DNA from: Purpureocillium takamizusanense
Taxonomy: Eukaryota; Ascomycota; Sordariomycetes; Hypocreales; Ophiocordycipitaceae
DNA length: 64,000 nucleotides
NCBI RefSeq assembly: GCF_022605165.1
Contig: NC_063069.1
Location: forward strand, 1,240,001-1,304,000
Reading direction: 5' to 3'
Shown here piece after piece: positions 11,627 to 22,143 of this stretch. The translations under genes were made by a program, and so were the position numbers. The first letter of the stretch is position 1. Each line of letters begins with the position of its first letter. The notes beneath the pieces were generated by a model. It searched no databases. It worked only from the letters and a program-made list of their open reading frames with translations, and was not told the origin of the DNA.

Positions 11627-13977
11627 ATGGCAGAACAATCGGTGCGAGGGCAGAGCCCGCCGAGGCGGATGAGAGCGTGCGTTCCATGCTCCAGGTCGAA
11701 AGCTCGATGCAACTTTCGGGAGTCCAATGTCGCGCGACACTTGTGTGACAGGTAAGGGGCGTCTTCGTGCTTCGCGCTGCTGCGGCCCGTATTGAAAGCT
11801 GATGAGTGAGGTGTCTCAGATGCCAGGATCACGGCATTAAGTGCGTGGCCAAGTCCACGAAGAGCCTGAGGAAGCCGAGACAGATCCGGCCCTTGAACAG
11901 GTGTGTGGAGTGGACGCGTTGGAGGCTTCGGACTGGAGGCTGACGAGCTGTAGTCGCTTGTCGACGTTGGAGAGACAGCTCGAAACGCTGACTGCGGCGT
12001 TGGAGATTCGCGCTGGAGGCTCGTCGCTGGACTCGGGTGCGGCCAAGTCTGAAAACCGCGCTGGCGTCCTCAGCGCCGACCAAGTAACCGCGGCCTTGAC
12101 GCCCGACTCGATGGCGACGAACAGCAGCCGCGATGGGCCGGCCGTCAACCGACACGGAGGTGGCGAGGAAGCACAAGCCGCGGCCGTCACGGGGCCAGAT
12201 GCCGTCCCCGTCTACGGATTGACGTGGCCCCAGGCGGAGCGCATTCTGGACATTTTCCGCACAAAGCTCATGCCCAACTTCCCCTTTGTCATCGTCCAGG
12301 CGCACACAACCGCCAAGACCCTCCTAGAGGAGAAGCCGTTCCTCTTCCGGGCCGTGATGCTTGCCGCGGCACCGCTCCCGCCGCCTAGGCTGGCCAAGAT
12401 GAAGCGCAGCGTGCTGGCGTACCTGGGGCAGCACGTGCTGGTTGAGGAAGAGCGCAAGCTAGACCTGCTGCAGGGTTTGCTAGTCTGCCTCGCGTGGTGA
12501 GTCTATCATGAACACAAAATGGATTTGGCCGTCCTCACGTATGAGAGAGACGTGAGGAGGTTAGAGAATCGGTTTGCTGACGACTTGCTGTTTCTCTCCA
12601 GGGCCGATCTACGCCACTTGCAGGACGAGCAAGTAACGAGTCTGACGTACCTGGCGCTTGGGTATGCGCATAATTTGGGCATCACGAGGATGCCCCCGGT
12701 GCTGCTGCGCATGATTGGTATGGATGAGGGGCCGGAGGATGTGATGCGGAGCAAGAACCAGGCCATGATGCCGCAGAGCACGCACTCTACAGAGGAGCAG
12801 CGCGCGTATCTCGGCTGCTATTGTCTTCTTTCGGTGTATGTTCTTCTTGTCTCTTTCCTCATGGCCACTGCACTGACACGTTGCTAGCAACTCGACTCAG
12901 TTTGGGAGACAGAACGGGCTCAAGAGCCAGTACATTGAGCTCTGCGGCAATGCGCTCAAGCACAACCGCCAACATGCGCTGGACGCCTTCCTCGAGCGCA
13001 CCGTGCGGCTGATGCAGATGGGCGAGAAAATATCGGAGGCCTTTGGCGCGGCCAACGACTGCGAGCGCGGAAAGCCGTACCTCTTCCTCCTCGAGGACCA
13101 GACCACGGCGTTCAGAGCCGAGCTCGACACCGTGATGGACTCACTCACCCAGGAGCTAGCGCACGAACGGGCGACTCACGCCCACGGCATTGACGAACGC
13201 CATCTCGACAGCTGGGAGAAGGCGGCTGTGCTACACTACAACTACCTCCTCGTACGTCTGTACGAGCCGGCCACGCACCTGCAGGAGCTTGGCGCGGACG
13301 ACGGCGACGGCGAGGGGTCCTCGATGGCAGCGTACCGCGCGTGGTGCCTGGGCTCGTGCCTCGATGCCGCCAAGGCCTACTTGGACATGCTCTTCACGCT
13401 GCACCCGGCGTACTATCTGTATTATGGCATCGCCAATTCGGAGCAGGTGACGTTTGTCATGGTGATCTCGACGCGCCTGCTGCTGCTGCCCGCCGCCCCC
13501 GGGTGGGATCGGTTTCGCGCGCGGGAGTCACTGGACTTTGTGGCGGTGCTGGACCGCCTGAGAGAGTGTCTGGAGGAGGCGGACGCGGAGCGTCGGCAGG
13601 ACGTGGAGGCGTTTACGCGTGAGATGGGCGTGGACGTCTCGGAGGAGGAGACGGCCGCGGAGGGAAGGCTCATGGGCACGGCGAGGAAGTTGAGGTGGGC
13701 ACGGGCCTGGTTCGAGAAGAAGGTAAAGGATGGTGACGACAGGACAGTTGGGCAACGACGAGGCGGCAGCGACGCGGCAGCAGGGGAGACGGTGGCCGGG
13801 GAGGGAGAGGCCGGGGAGGAGGAGGAGGTACAGAAGGAGGTTGTGGTGGTGGGCCGGGGCGAGAGCTTGGAAAAGGCCGACGAGCGGGCCAGGTATAGGG
13901 CCATAGAAGGCGGATCGTACTGGTTCGGCGGTCTGATGCCGAACTCGGCGTGGAGCTTTGACGACGTCGACATGTAG
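11627..13977 (+). CDS. Zn2Cys6 transcription factor
   Basis: Five exons (11627-11751, 11820-11900, 11954-12496, 12602-12835, 12888-13977) give 690 residues with an exact frame. The N-terminal binuclear zinc cluster is complete: Cys 18, 21, 28, 40, 43 and 50 (spacing 2-6-11-2-6; RACVPCSRSKARC, then CDRCQDHGIKC). The first intron falls between Cys40 and Cys43. A short heptad-like stretch (LERQLETLTAALEIRA) follows, as in the dimerisation segment of Gal4-type factors. The middle part has fungal-specific regulatory-domain features: YGLTWPQAERILDIF, LTYLALGYAHNLGI and LGCYCLLSV. The tail is acidic, about 25% Glu/Asp, and could be an activation segment. These are nuclear DNA-binding regulators. Its target is unknown; the adjacent methyltransferase and hydrolase are candidates by position only. 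Confidence 0.92.
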
Positions 13978-14820
13978 GGTCTTTTGGATTCTTTGTTGGT
14001 TACTCTCTTGGGGGTTGCCGAGTTGATTTTCTCACTCTTTCTTCTCAGTCTCGCTCTCTCCATCTCTGCTGGCGCGCGGGCGGGCGGACTTTAGCCTGTC
14101 AGCAGCCGCGGTGGCAAAGTTGCAAGTCGTGTACCATTAGTATTTATTGTTCCTGGGGGAATCAACAAGAGAGAGCCTGCCCGCTACGGGACTAGCCCGG
14201 GGCGATAAGACATCCCATCTGTATAGAAACCGGGCACGGATGGGTTTACGAGATATACGATGTTGCTGTCTGCTGGGCGGCAGTGACGAGACGATTCCGG
14301 GAGAGGGGGGCAACCCAATCCATGTTCCATGATAGCTCTACCTTATGCAACGCCTGTTCGCCCGGCCGATGTGACGGGACGGACAGTGGACGCGCGCGGG
14401 ATCAGCACCGTCTTATTCCCTCACGAGCGGCGGAAACCACGGCGGCTCGACCAAAGACTTGTCGTCGCGGCAGACGCACGTTGATATGCTGCCTGTAAAA
14501 TTATAAAGTATGCAAGTCTCCCTAGCCAGCTCTTGCATGGCCGCAGCGACAGCAGCAGCAGCAGCAACGACAGCAGCGGGCGCATCATCATCGTCATCAT
14601 CAGCCAGCCATCGGAGTCAATCAATCGGCTGGTTCCAAGTACTGCAGTCTACAGTATATACTGTGCTTCAAATACAGTCTGTACAACCATTCCACTCGCA
14701 CTTAAAGGCCAGCTCCATAACATCCCGGCTCGCGACGCCAACCCAGAAGAAAGAAAAGCACCCCCTCCCACTTCCACCAGCCGTACAAACCCCCCAAGTC
14801 AGTCAATCAGTCAGTCAGTC
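13978..14820. promoter_or_regulatory. Upstream region of the methyltransferase gene, with palindrome
   Basis: There is no gene here. A perfect 14-bp palindrome, ACAGTATATACTGT, lies at 14651-14664, 157 bp before the methyltransferase start, within an otherwise GC-rich stretch. An ATAAAGTATGC word at 14503 and CAG-type trinucleotide runs (14541-14577) lie upstream. The palindrome could be an operator or only an AT-rich core promoter element. Confidence 0.4.
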
Positions 14821-15702
14821 ATGGCCCCGTCCGCGCAGTACGCGTGCGCGCAGCACATGTACGCCGGTCGCGCCGACGACTACGACTCGTCGTGGCACCG
14901 CGGCTACACGGCGCGCTTCATGCAGCTCGCCGCGCCGCAGCCGGGCGAGCGCGTGCTGCTGCTCGCGTGCGGGACGGGCCTCGAGGCGGAGCACGCGGCG
15001 CCCCTCGTCGCCGGCGGCGGCAATGGCAATGACAATGACGATGGACATGGCCATGGGCTCGTCGTGGGCGTCGACGCCACCGACGCGATGCTCGCCGTCT
15101 TCCGGCGCAAGCGCGACGCCGACCCCGTCCTGGCGGCGCACACGCGCGTCGTCCAGCACGACGTCACCGACCTGTCCGGCTGCGCCGCCGACGACGAGGT
15201 GAAGCCCGGGTCCTTTGACCTCATCGTCTGCTCCAACGCCTTTGTGCTCTTCGACGACCCGGCCGCCGTCGTGCGCCACTGGAAGACGTACCTCAAGGAC
15301 GGCGGGCGCATGGTCATTGACGTGACGCACGAGCGCAACCTCCACCAGGGCCTGCTCATGGAGGCCGTCGCCGAGCGCATGGGCGTCGCCTTCCCGTCCA
15401 ACCGCCGGTGGATCACCTCGCGCGACTCGTTCCGCCACGTCCTCGAGGGCGAGGGCCTGCGCGTCGACACGGTCGAGGCCCTGGAGAAGGTGTCGGGCAA
15501 GGGCACCGTCTACCTGGGCGCGGACGAGACGGACGCGCAGTTTGACTACCTCACGGCCATGCCGCTGGGGGACGCGCTGGCGACGGACGAGTTCAAGCAC
15601 AAGGCGAGGCCGCTGTTCAAGGAGGAGTGGCAGAAGGCTTCGGTGGACGGCAGGCTGGAGGTCTGTGACATCCTGTACGTCTATGTTGCGCGCAAGGTCT
15701 AA
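14821..15702 (+). CDS. Class I SAM-dependent methyltransferase (UbiE/COQ5-like fold)
   Basis: Single exon, 293 residues, starting at the first ATG (MAPSAQYACAQHMY); the open frame upstream of it has no ATG. SAM-binding motif I is VLLLACGTGLEAEHAAPL near residues 40-57, the acidic residue after strand 2 is in VVGVDATDAML, and motif IV is FDLIVCSNAFVLFDD. Between motifs I and II there is a Gly/Asn/Asp/His-rich insertion (residues about 64-80, GNDNDDGHGHG) not typical of the fold. The C-terminal cap is rich in Glu and Lys. The substrate cannot be read from sequence; homologues act on small molecules, including secondary metabolites. It lies 0.84 kb downstream of the Zn2Cys6 regulator and its 3' end is 44 bp from that of the convergent HAD gene. 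Confidence 0.85.
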   Translation: MAPSAQYACAQHMYAGRADDYDSSWHRGYTARFMQLAAPQPGERVLLLACGTGLEAEHAAPLVAGGGNGNDNDDGHGHGLVVGVDATDAMLAVFRRKRDADPVLAAHTRVVQHDVTDLSGCAADDEVKPGSFDLIVCSNAFVLFDDPAAVVRHWKTYLKDGGRMVIDVTHERNLHQGLLMEAVAERMGVAFPSNRRWITSRDSFRHVLEGEGLRVDTVEALEKVSGKGTVYLGADETDAQFDYLTAMPLGDALATDEFKHKARPLFKEEWQKASVDGRLEVCDILYVYVARKV

Positions 15703-15746
15703 GTTAAGTATCGTGGTGGCATCCATGGCCACAAAAAAGACGTCAA

Positions 15747-16735
15747 TCATATCCTGGCCTTGGGCGGCGGCAGCGGCGGTGATAGTCTCGGCTTAATCGG
15801 GATCTTGGGGTGATCTCCCTCCAGCTTTAGGCCCGTGACCTTCTCCAACTCCTCAACCGCCTCGTACGCCCTGCCGAGAGGCACCTTGACCGTGTTGAAC
15901 CCCTGCGCCTTGGCCTCTCTCAGGTTCTCGCCGATGTCGTCAAAGAACAGCACGTCGCCCGCCGTGATGCCGTCAGCCCACCCGAGCTGCCTGCCGCGCG
16001 GGGAGACGGCATTCTCCCTTGCAAATTTGTCCAGCGTCGCGACGGCAAGCTGGTACATCTTGGGGTCGGGCTTGCGGACGCCGACGTGTGCCGACGAGAT
16101 GAACACGTCAAACATCTGCCGCAGCGGGTCCTTGAAGTAGTCCTCCGAGTGTAGCTTATGGCCTGGCGGGAATATGATGGTGTTGCTCAGCGCGCCGAGC
16201 AGGTACCGTCCGCTCTCCTTGAGCTTCTGCAGCGCCGGCCACATCCACGGGTCCGGGGCGTGCGACTTGGTCATCATCTCGTCAAACAGAAACTCGCCAT
16301 CAAGGCTGGGAAGCGGAGGCAGGTCCGCCGATAGCTTGGGGTTCTTGGACCTCTCCCTCTGGTAGAATTCCTTCCAGAGTTTGGCATTGTGAAGGTCACG
16401 GTTGAAGCCGTCGTAAAAGGCTTGGTCTACGGGGATGTCGCCCCTCTCCAAGCGGTGCCAGAAGCCATTGGGTTTTGACTTGGAGATGGAGAAGTTGACC
16501 CATCCCGGAGGCACGCCCAGGCTGAGCTCGTAGTCCAAGATGGCTTGAAAAGGAGACACGACCTTGGCAGGCGTTAGGGGCGGCTCAGATAGGGGGCTCC
16601 TGGACATCGACTTACACAGACGCCGCCAATGTCAAACAACAGGACCTTGGGCTGATTCCGAGTCGCTGCCATCTCGTCGTCTATGGCCTCCAGAATCTGG
16701 TCCACTGACGGGTCTTCGAGACTAAACAGTGACAT
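15747..16735 (-). CDS. HAD-superfamily hydrolase, epoxide-hydrolase N-domain-like
   Basis: Two exons on the minus strand (16735-16616, 16562-15747), split by a 53-nt GTAAGT...AAG intron, encode 311 residues starting MSLFSLEDPSVDQ. HAD motif I is VLLFDIGGVC with nucleophile Asp35, directly before the intron. Motif II is LGALSNT, motif III is VRKPDPKMYQLA (Lys), and motif IV is DVLFFDDIGENLREA. The cap is the small helical C1 type. The second Asp of the common DxD is Gly, as in DxGGV relatives, which in animals form the phosphatase half of soluble epoxide hydrolase and in fungi are often annotated as epoxide hydrolases without an alpha/beta domain. A phosphatase or dehalogenase-type activity on a small molecule is likely; the substrate is unknown. 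It shares a 0.4 kb promoter with RPL5. Confidence 0.88.
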
Positions 16736-17134
16736 CTGCTGGGACCTTGAATGAAAGAGACGCTATGATGCCATCGCGTGCGGGTTGATGCAGTCAACAA
16801 GTAATACTGGCTCGGGTCGCCCCGCCCCCATACCGCGGTACCTCGGCTGCCGGCCGCAGTGTTTGAATTGGCTGCAGTCGGACCTGCATCTTTGGACCCG
16901 CCTTGCCGCCAGACTTAGACGAGACACGATAAGATAAGAGCCAAGTGTGCCATAGTCATGTGATTCGTCCCCAACCCAGGTGCAGCACACCCGGTGGGGC
17001 GCGCAGCCAGGGCCGCCAGGGTCGTTAGGGCTTGAAATTATTCCCCCACCAAAATTTCCATTCGAAGTTTGAACATCGCCAACTCCAGCACCTGCATCGT
17101 CTTCAAGCCGTCGTCGTTGCACAACACCGTCACA
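16736..17134. promoter_or_regulatory. Bidirectional promoter of the HAD hydrolase and RPL5 genes
   Basis: This 399-bp divergent spacer serves both genes. A TTAGGG word lies at 17025-17030, about 105 bp before the RPL5 ATG, followed by a run rich in AAATT and CCACC. TTAGGG is the Tbf1-type site found in ribosomal protein promoters of several ascomycetes; its use here is an inference. Confidence 0.45.
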
Positions 17135-18287
17135 ATGGTAAGTTGAGGCCTATCCAGGGGGGCTTGCACGCGCCTGCGGGCGTCTCGCGCACCCTTTTTT
17201 GGCAGAAATGTCAATCGCTCGTCGTTCGAGAGTCACCGCAAGTTGCTTCGGAATGGACGAGCAAGTCTGAAGCGCAAATTGCTGACTCGGGGAAACAATG
17301 GTAGCCTTTCCACAAGTTGGTTAAGAACAGCGCGTACTTCAGGTGAGCTTCCTCCTCCAATGCCTCGTTTGGATCGCCGCATCGGCGACGGGTTCGGATT
17401 CTAACGTATTTCTTCGCAGCCGCTACCAGACCAAGTACAAGCGGAGACAGCAGGGCAAGACCGACTACTACGCCCGCAAGCGCCTCATCACCCAGGCCAA
17501 GAACAAGTACAATGCGCCCAAGTACCGCCTGGTCGTTCGCTTCACGAACAAGGACATCATCATGCAGATCGTGAGCTCCGAGATCACCGGCGACAAGGTC
17601 TTCGCCTCTGCCTACGCCCACGAGCTCAAGGCCTACGGCATCACCCACGGCCTGACCAACTGGGCCGCCGCCTACGCCACCGGCCTGCTCATCGCCCGCC
17701 GCGTCCTGAGCAAGCTCGGCCTCGACAAGGACTTTGTCGGCGTCGAGGAGGCCGACGGTGAGTTCACCCTCACCGAGGCCGCCGAGACCGACGACGGCGA
17801 GCGCCGCCCCTTCAAGGCCTTCCTCGACGTTGGTCTTGCCCGCACCTCCACCGGTGCCCGTGTCTTCGGTGCCATGAAGGGCGCCTCTGACGGCGGCATC
17901 CTGGTTCCCCACTCGGAGAAGCGATTCCCTGGCTACGACATGGAGACCAAGGAGCTCGACGCCGAGACCCTCCGCAAGTACATCTACGGCGGCCACGTCG
18001 CCGAGTACATGGAGACTCTCGCCGACGACGATGAGGAGCGCTACCAGAGCCAGTTCCAGAAGTACATCGACGACGACATGGAGGCCGACGGTCTTGAGGA
18101 CCTGTACACCGAGGCCCACCAGGCCATCCGCGAGGACCCCTGGAAGAAGGCCGAGAGCGACGCCCCCAAGAAGAGCAAGGATGAGTGGAAGGCCGAGTCC
18201 AAGAAGTACCGCTCCCAGAAGCTGTCCAAGGCCGAGAAGCAGGAGCGCGTCCAGAAGAAGATCAAGCAGCTCCTGGCCGACGAGTAA
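17135..18287 (+). CDS. RPL5: 60S ribosomal protein L5 (uL18)
   Basis: Exons 17135-17137 (the ATG alone), 17305-17342 and 17420-18287 give 302 residues, the normal length. The start reads MPFHKLVKNSAYFSRYQTKY and continues with GKTDYYARKRLITQAKNKYN and RLVVRFTNKDI, classic uL18 sequence. The C terminus is the conserved basic helix (KKYRSQKLSKAEKQERVQ). The protein binds 5S rRNA, joins uL5 and the Rpf2-Rrs1 complex, and sits in the central protuberance of the large subunit. The first intron (167 nt) directly follows the start codon, common for ribosomal protein genes in filamentous ascomycetes. Codon use is extremely biased (AAG, CTC, GCC, ATC), as expected for a highly expressed gene. Confidence 0.98.
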
Positions 18288-19175
18288 AAGTGTCTTCTTG
18301 CTGGGATGGGGTGCTATGTTTAATGCAACGGCTTGGGTTCGGAGTTCTGAGAATGGGCATGGTCTGCATTCGGATTCAAAATTAAATGAATTGACAAGAA
18401 CCTTAAGCCGCCATGCGTCATAAATCGTGCTGTGCTGCTTAATGTCGTAGAACCGACGTCGTTTCATTGGACGCGTTCAGGATCAGCCAAAGTAATGCCA
18501 GCTTGGGCAGGGCGTGCGTCACGCGAGCGACGGCTATGTGAGCCAAAGTCGGGCTTTTGCTCCGGCACTCTCTGTGCGCTCCCCGCATCTACTACACACA
18601 CCGCTGCCCGGCACAAGATCAACACGCCAAGGGGACGGGCGGGCGGCTTCCAGCGGGTGCGGAATTGTCGGAACCGGTTACGTATGGCTGGACACCGACA
18701 CCGGCACGAAGCACCCATCGTCCGCCCTCTTTATTTAGGCTGTGTTATGTAGATGACTTTACGCGACCGTCTTGGTCCTCCATGCGACGGACAAGACTGT
18801 TTTCTTGAACCCACGTTACGGAAGTCGACTACTACAACTACGGCTCAGGCGACTCTGGCAACACTGTCGGCGATAGGAGACCAGATAGGATAATCAAATG
18901 ACTGGGGCGCACTGAACCCCGGGGATTTACACACGAGATGCGCCGTTACTGTAGACGCGGCAACCTCCTCGTGCCTGACAAAACTTACAGCACGTCCTCC
19001 TCCCTCCCTCAGGCGGACCGGGCGCGGCTAAGGGGTTTCGGAAGTTTACGAGGGAAAAAAAGGTTCCGAGGTTTGTAAGCAGATGGACGGTGGTGGTCAC
19101 GGCGGAAGGAGGAGACGAGCCAACGGGAGTGGTGGCGGGAAGGCGTCGGCGGCGGGAAAGCAGGCAGGAGAATGT

Positions 19176-19198
19176 TGGTGGTGGTGGTGGTGGTGGTG
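19176..19198. repeat. TGG trinucleotide microsatellite
   Basis: Nearly eight uninterrupted TGG units in intergenic DNA. It gives a G-rich strand but no obvious function. Confidence 0.9.
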
Positions 19199-19890
19199 CT
19201 CCAACACAAACAAGATGAGCAGCGGACGGGCGGGACACGAGAGACTCGTTGCTGCTTGCTTACTGCTTGCTTGTTTGTCCAGCCACGGAGATTCAGTCCC
19301 TGTCGCCCAAAGGCCCTCCCCGTGGCTTTGCCATGTTCCGTAAGCAAAAGGGGTCGCCAACAAGGGCAGCAGCACACACGTTCCATGTCCAGCACGGACA
19401 CTACTGGAGGAGAAGCAGAAACAGTCCTCGGTTGGCAAAAAGTTTATGCTAGGTAGGTAAGTACTAAGGCATCCGGGACAAACGCAGTGGAGGTTTACGA
19501 AGCAGGCAAGCAGGACCCCCCTGGTTGGTTTCATCATGATGTTGCTGTCAGCGTCGGGGTACCGTGCGCAGCAGCAGTAAGTAGCAAGCGTCAAAGCTTG
19601 ACAAGGTAAATAAACACTGCTCCAGCACAGCAGATGAATCTAGGTACGCTGCCGCAGCCGTCGCTCGCAGAGAGGCGGAAGCGGGAGGCGGAAGTGGGCG
19701 CAAGCCTATTTGTTCTTTGAAGGGGAGGGGGGGAGAGAGCCGCTGGAGCCAATGGACGAGCGCGCCACTCGTCCGCTTTTACGGATAATCGACACACGTC
19801 CACTACTGCGTGCAATTATCTGGAGGGGGCATGAGGGAGGGGGGAGGGTTGTCAAGCGCTTCTTCCGGCGGCGGAGGAGTGAAAAAAGAG

Positions 19891-19910
19891 TGTGTGTGTG
19901 TGTGTGTGTG
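19891..19910. repeat. TG dinucleotide microsatellite
   Basis: Ten TG units, followed shortly by a second, interrupted GTGTGTGTC run. A simple-sequence repeat in spacer DNA. Confidence 0.95.
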
Positions 19911-21070
19911 CCGTGACGTGTGTGTGTCGGAGCTCGTCGTCGCTCGCCCACTTATTATTCTGGACCAAAAGTGCGGGTGCGGGTGCGGGGAACCGCGACG
20001 GCTGTTCTGTTTCTTTCGTCTGTCTCTCATCGGTTTCCCGTTGGCTTAGTAGTAGTCCGATGGCCTGCCTGGGCAGTTTACAGAGAGAATGGCCCAACCC
20101 CATCTTCGTGATGGGCTGTCCGTCGTATTATCGCGCGCGCCTCTGCACGCTACACGCCGCGAGCACGTTCCTCGCCCTGGCGTGATATGATCCCAGGATA
20201 CTTGATAATTTTCTTTCTTCCTTTATTGGGCGTAGCTTGCACAGTAATACCTACGCAAAAAATAGTGGGAAGATGACTACTACTTCCACTACCTGAGGCA
20301 AAACCACACGGAGCTTTCCGTGACCGGGGGGGAGGGAGAGAAATCGGTTCATCTACAAAGTACGGTGGAACGACAACACCGAACAATCAAAGTCGCAGGT
20401 CCCGCTGTGAGGCTGCTTGGCTTGACATGCTGTCCCTCATAACGAGCACAACATGTCTCGCCCCCGCGGCAGGTATGTAGTTGGGCGGTGACTGGGAAGG
20501 GGGGAAAGGGTGGAGGGGGGTCTGGAATCAGCATCAGCAGCAGCACCAAGTCAGGGTGGATGGGCGAAACGGTTCGAACGTGAACCCCATCAGCGCCGGC
20601 TCCAGGGCGTCGGAGGAGAGGGGCCCAACCGCAGGCGCGGTAGCTTGCTGGGTGGAGCGTCTGGTGCCAGAATGACGGAAGAGTTGGACCGGGGGGGGGG
20701 GGGGCCTCGAACTACCTTAGACGGCGTCCACTTCACCGGGGCTGCCGTGGACCTCCAGCGGTGGCGACTTGCCTGTCCGTGTAGGTACCTTATTATTTGT
20801 ACTACGCAGCAGTAGGTCTGTCGAGCGCGCGCCTCAGGGCTGGGCTGGAGGTGCCCAGCTCAGGTGGCACTGCAGCTATAGTGGAAGGTCCCTTAGTAGG
20901 TAGTAGTACCATGCCGCCCTCCAATGGTTGGAAACATCCAGCGCGCTGATGGAATGTCCTGGAGTCGCCGCCGCGCTCATCGTCGTTGGGCGACATGACT
21001 GGCTGCCCGCTGACGTCTGCTGGTGCTAAATTAACCGTCAGCCGCCACCTACCGGTGTGGACGATTGGCG

Positions 21071-21095
21071 GCAGTGCAGTGCAGTGCAGTGCAGT
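21071..21095. repeat. GCAGT pentanucleotide array
   Basis: Five perfect GCAGT units. The same pentamer on the other strand (AGTGC) recurs at 26511-26525 beyond the LRR gene. Confidence 0.95.
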
Positions 21096-22143
21096 GTCAG
21101 TGGTTGTGCCGCCCAACGAAACGTCCACGCAAGTGCGGAGTGGGTACAGAAAAGCTTGAGACGAGCAGCCAAGTTGGAGGGCATGCTCTCGTCGTCTCCA
21201 TCCTATGCCTGAGGTAGAGTTTGTAGGCAAGATAAATTAGTAGGCTGCACTGGGACAGGCAACCTGGGAATTCAGCTGGCTGGCGGGCTGAGCTCCAGTT
21301 TTTTGCAGCAGCTGTAGTTGAGTTCCAGTAGATTACCGACCTACCCCGCCGACTCGCACCCGCACCGCACCGCCCCCTCCCTCACAGCGCCCGCCCGCTG
21401 ATGCGATGATGGATGGATGGGGCACCACCTCAGTGGGCGGGCACCCCTACGGCGCAGGTCCCCTTCTACCTTGGGTACCATGTTTGGCCGCACTCGAAAC
21501 GTAGGTTCTAGAGGTAGTGCCTACTTCCGGGACCTGGGCCGGGCGCTCCTGCCGCTTTCACCTAAACCATCGCCCCAGCCCATCCGTTCGGACCGTCAAC
21601 CCATGAATCCCCCAGACCCTGGCGACCTTGTAATCCAGGTAGCCTTGCCCATCAACGTCCCGCGCGGCGACCTGAAGTGGCCATTCTAACCTTGCCCTGT
21701 TATTGCCTGCAAGCCAGCCCTGTCCTCTTTGAGGTGCATTTTTTTGCCTCTCCGCCGTCCGACCGACCCTGCCACCAACCCTGGTCTGTCCGACATCCAG
21801 CTGAGACCACCACCACCAAGTCCCTGGATCCTACCCTCGCCGCCTGCGCCCATAACTTACCTTACCTTCCATCCACCTCCCTCACTCTCCCCAACAACTC
21901 CCAAATCTGCCATCTCGACTCTGGCTTGATCCTTCCTCATGGCACCCGCCTGAGCAGCCACGCTCTGCGACCGCGCCGTCCATCGCGCCCGCATCTGCCG
22001 GTCCCGACCGTCACCGCACGTGCTGCGCGCCCGCCGGCCGCTTGCGCTGGGCTCCGGCGGCAACGTACCGCCCCGAGTCCGTCCGCATTTCTCAGCGTCA
22101 GCGACAAGCCTCTTGTGAAACCGCTGCCCCCTCACCGACGATC

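Larger units (their letters stand above)
18288..22143. other. 3.9 kb gene-poor region upstream of the LRR gene
   Basis: No coding frame here shows domain or codon-bias evidence. It holds a TGG array (19176-19198), a TG array (19891-19910), a GCAGT array (21071-21095), a poly-G run (20693-20704), scattered GTAC-rich words (19450-19475, 20785-20820) and, from about 21690, a C/T-rich stretch that looks like the leader of the downstream gene. Open frames in that leader could act as upstream ORFs. Confidence 0.5.

Noticed and set aside
14815..15750. 311-codon minus-strand frame opposite the methyltransferase
   Set aside because: GC-rich antisense shadow; motifs I and IV of the methyltransferase lie on the plus strand.
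11627..18287. Full secondary-metabolite gene cluster
   Set aside because: No polyketide synthase, peptide synthetase, terpene cyclase, P450 or transporter is present; only regulator, methyltransferase and hydrolase are adjacent.
17211..18467. 418-codon minus-strand frame over RPL5
   Set aside because: Shadow of the highly codon-biased RPL5 exon; Leu/Val/Gly-rich with no domain.
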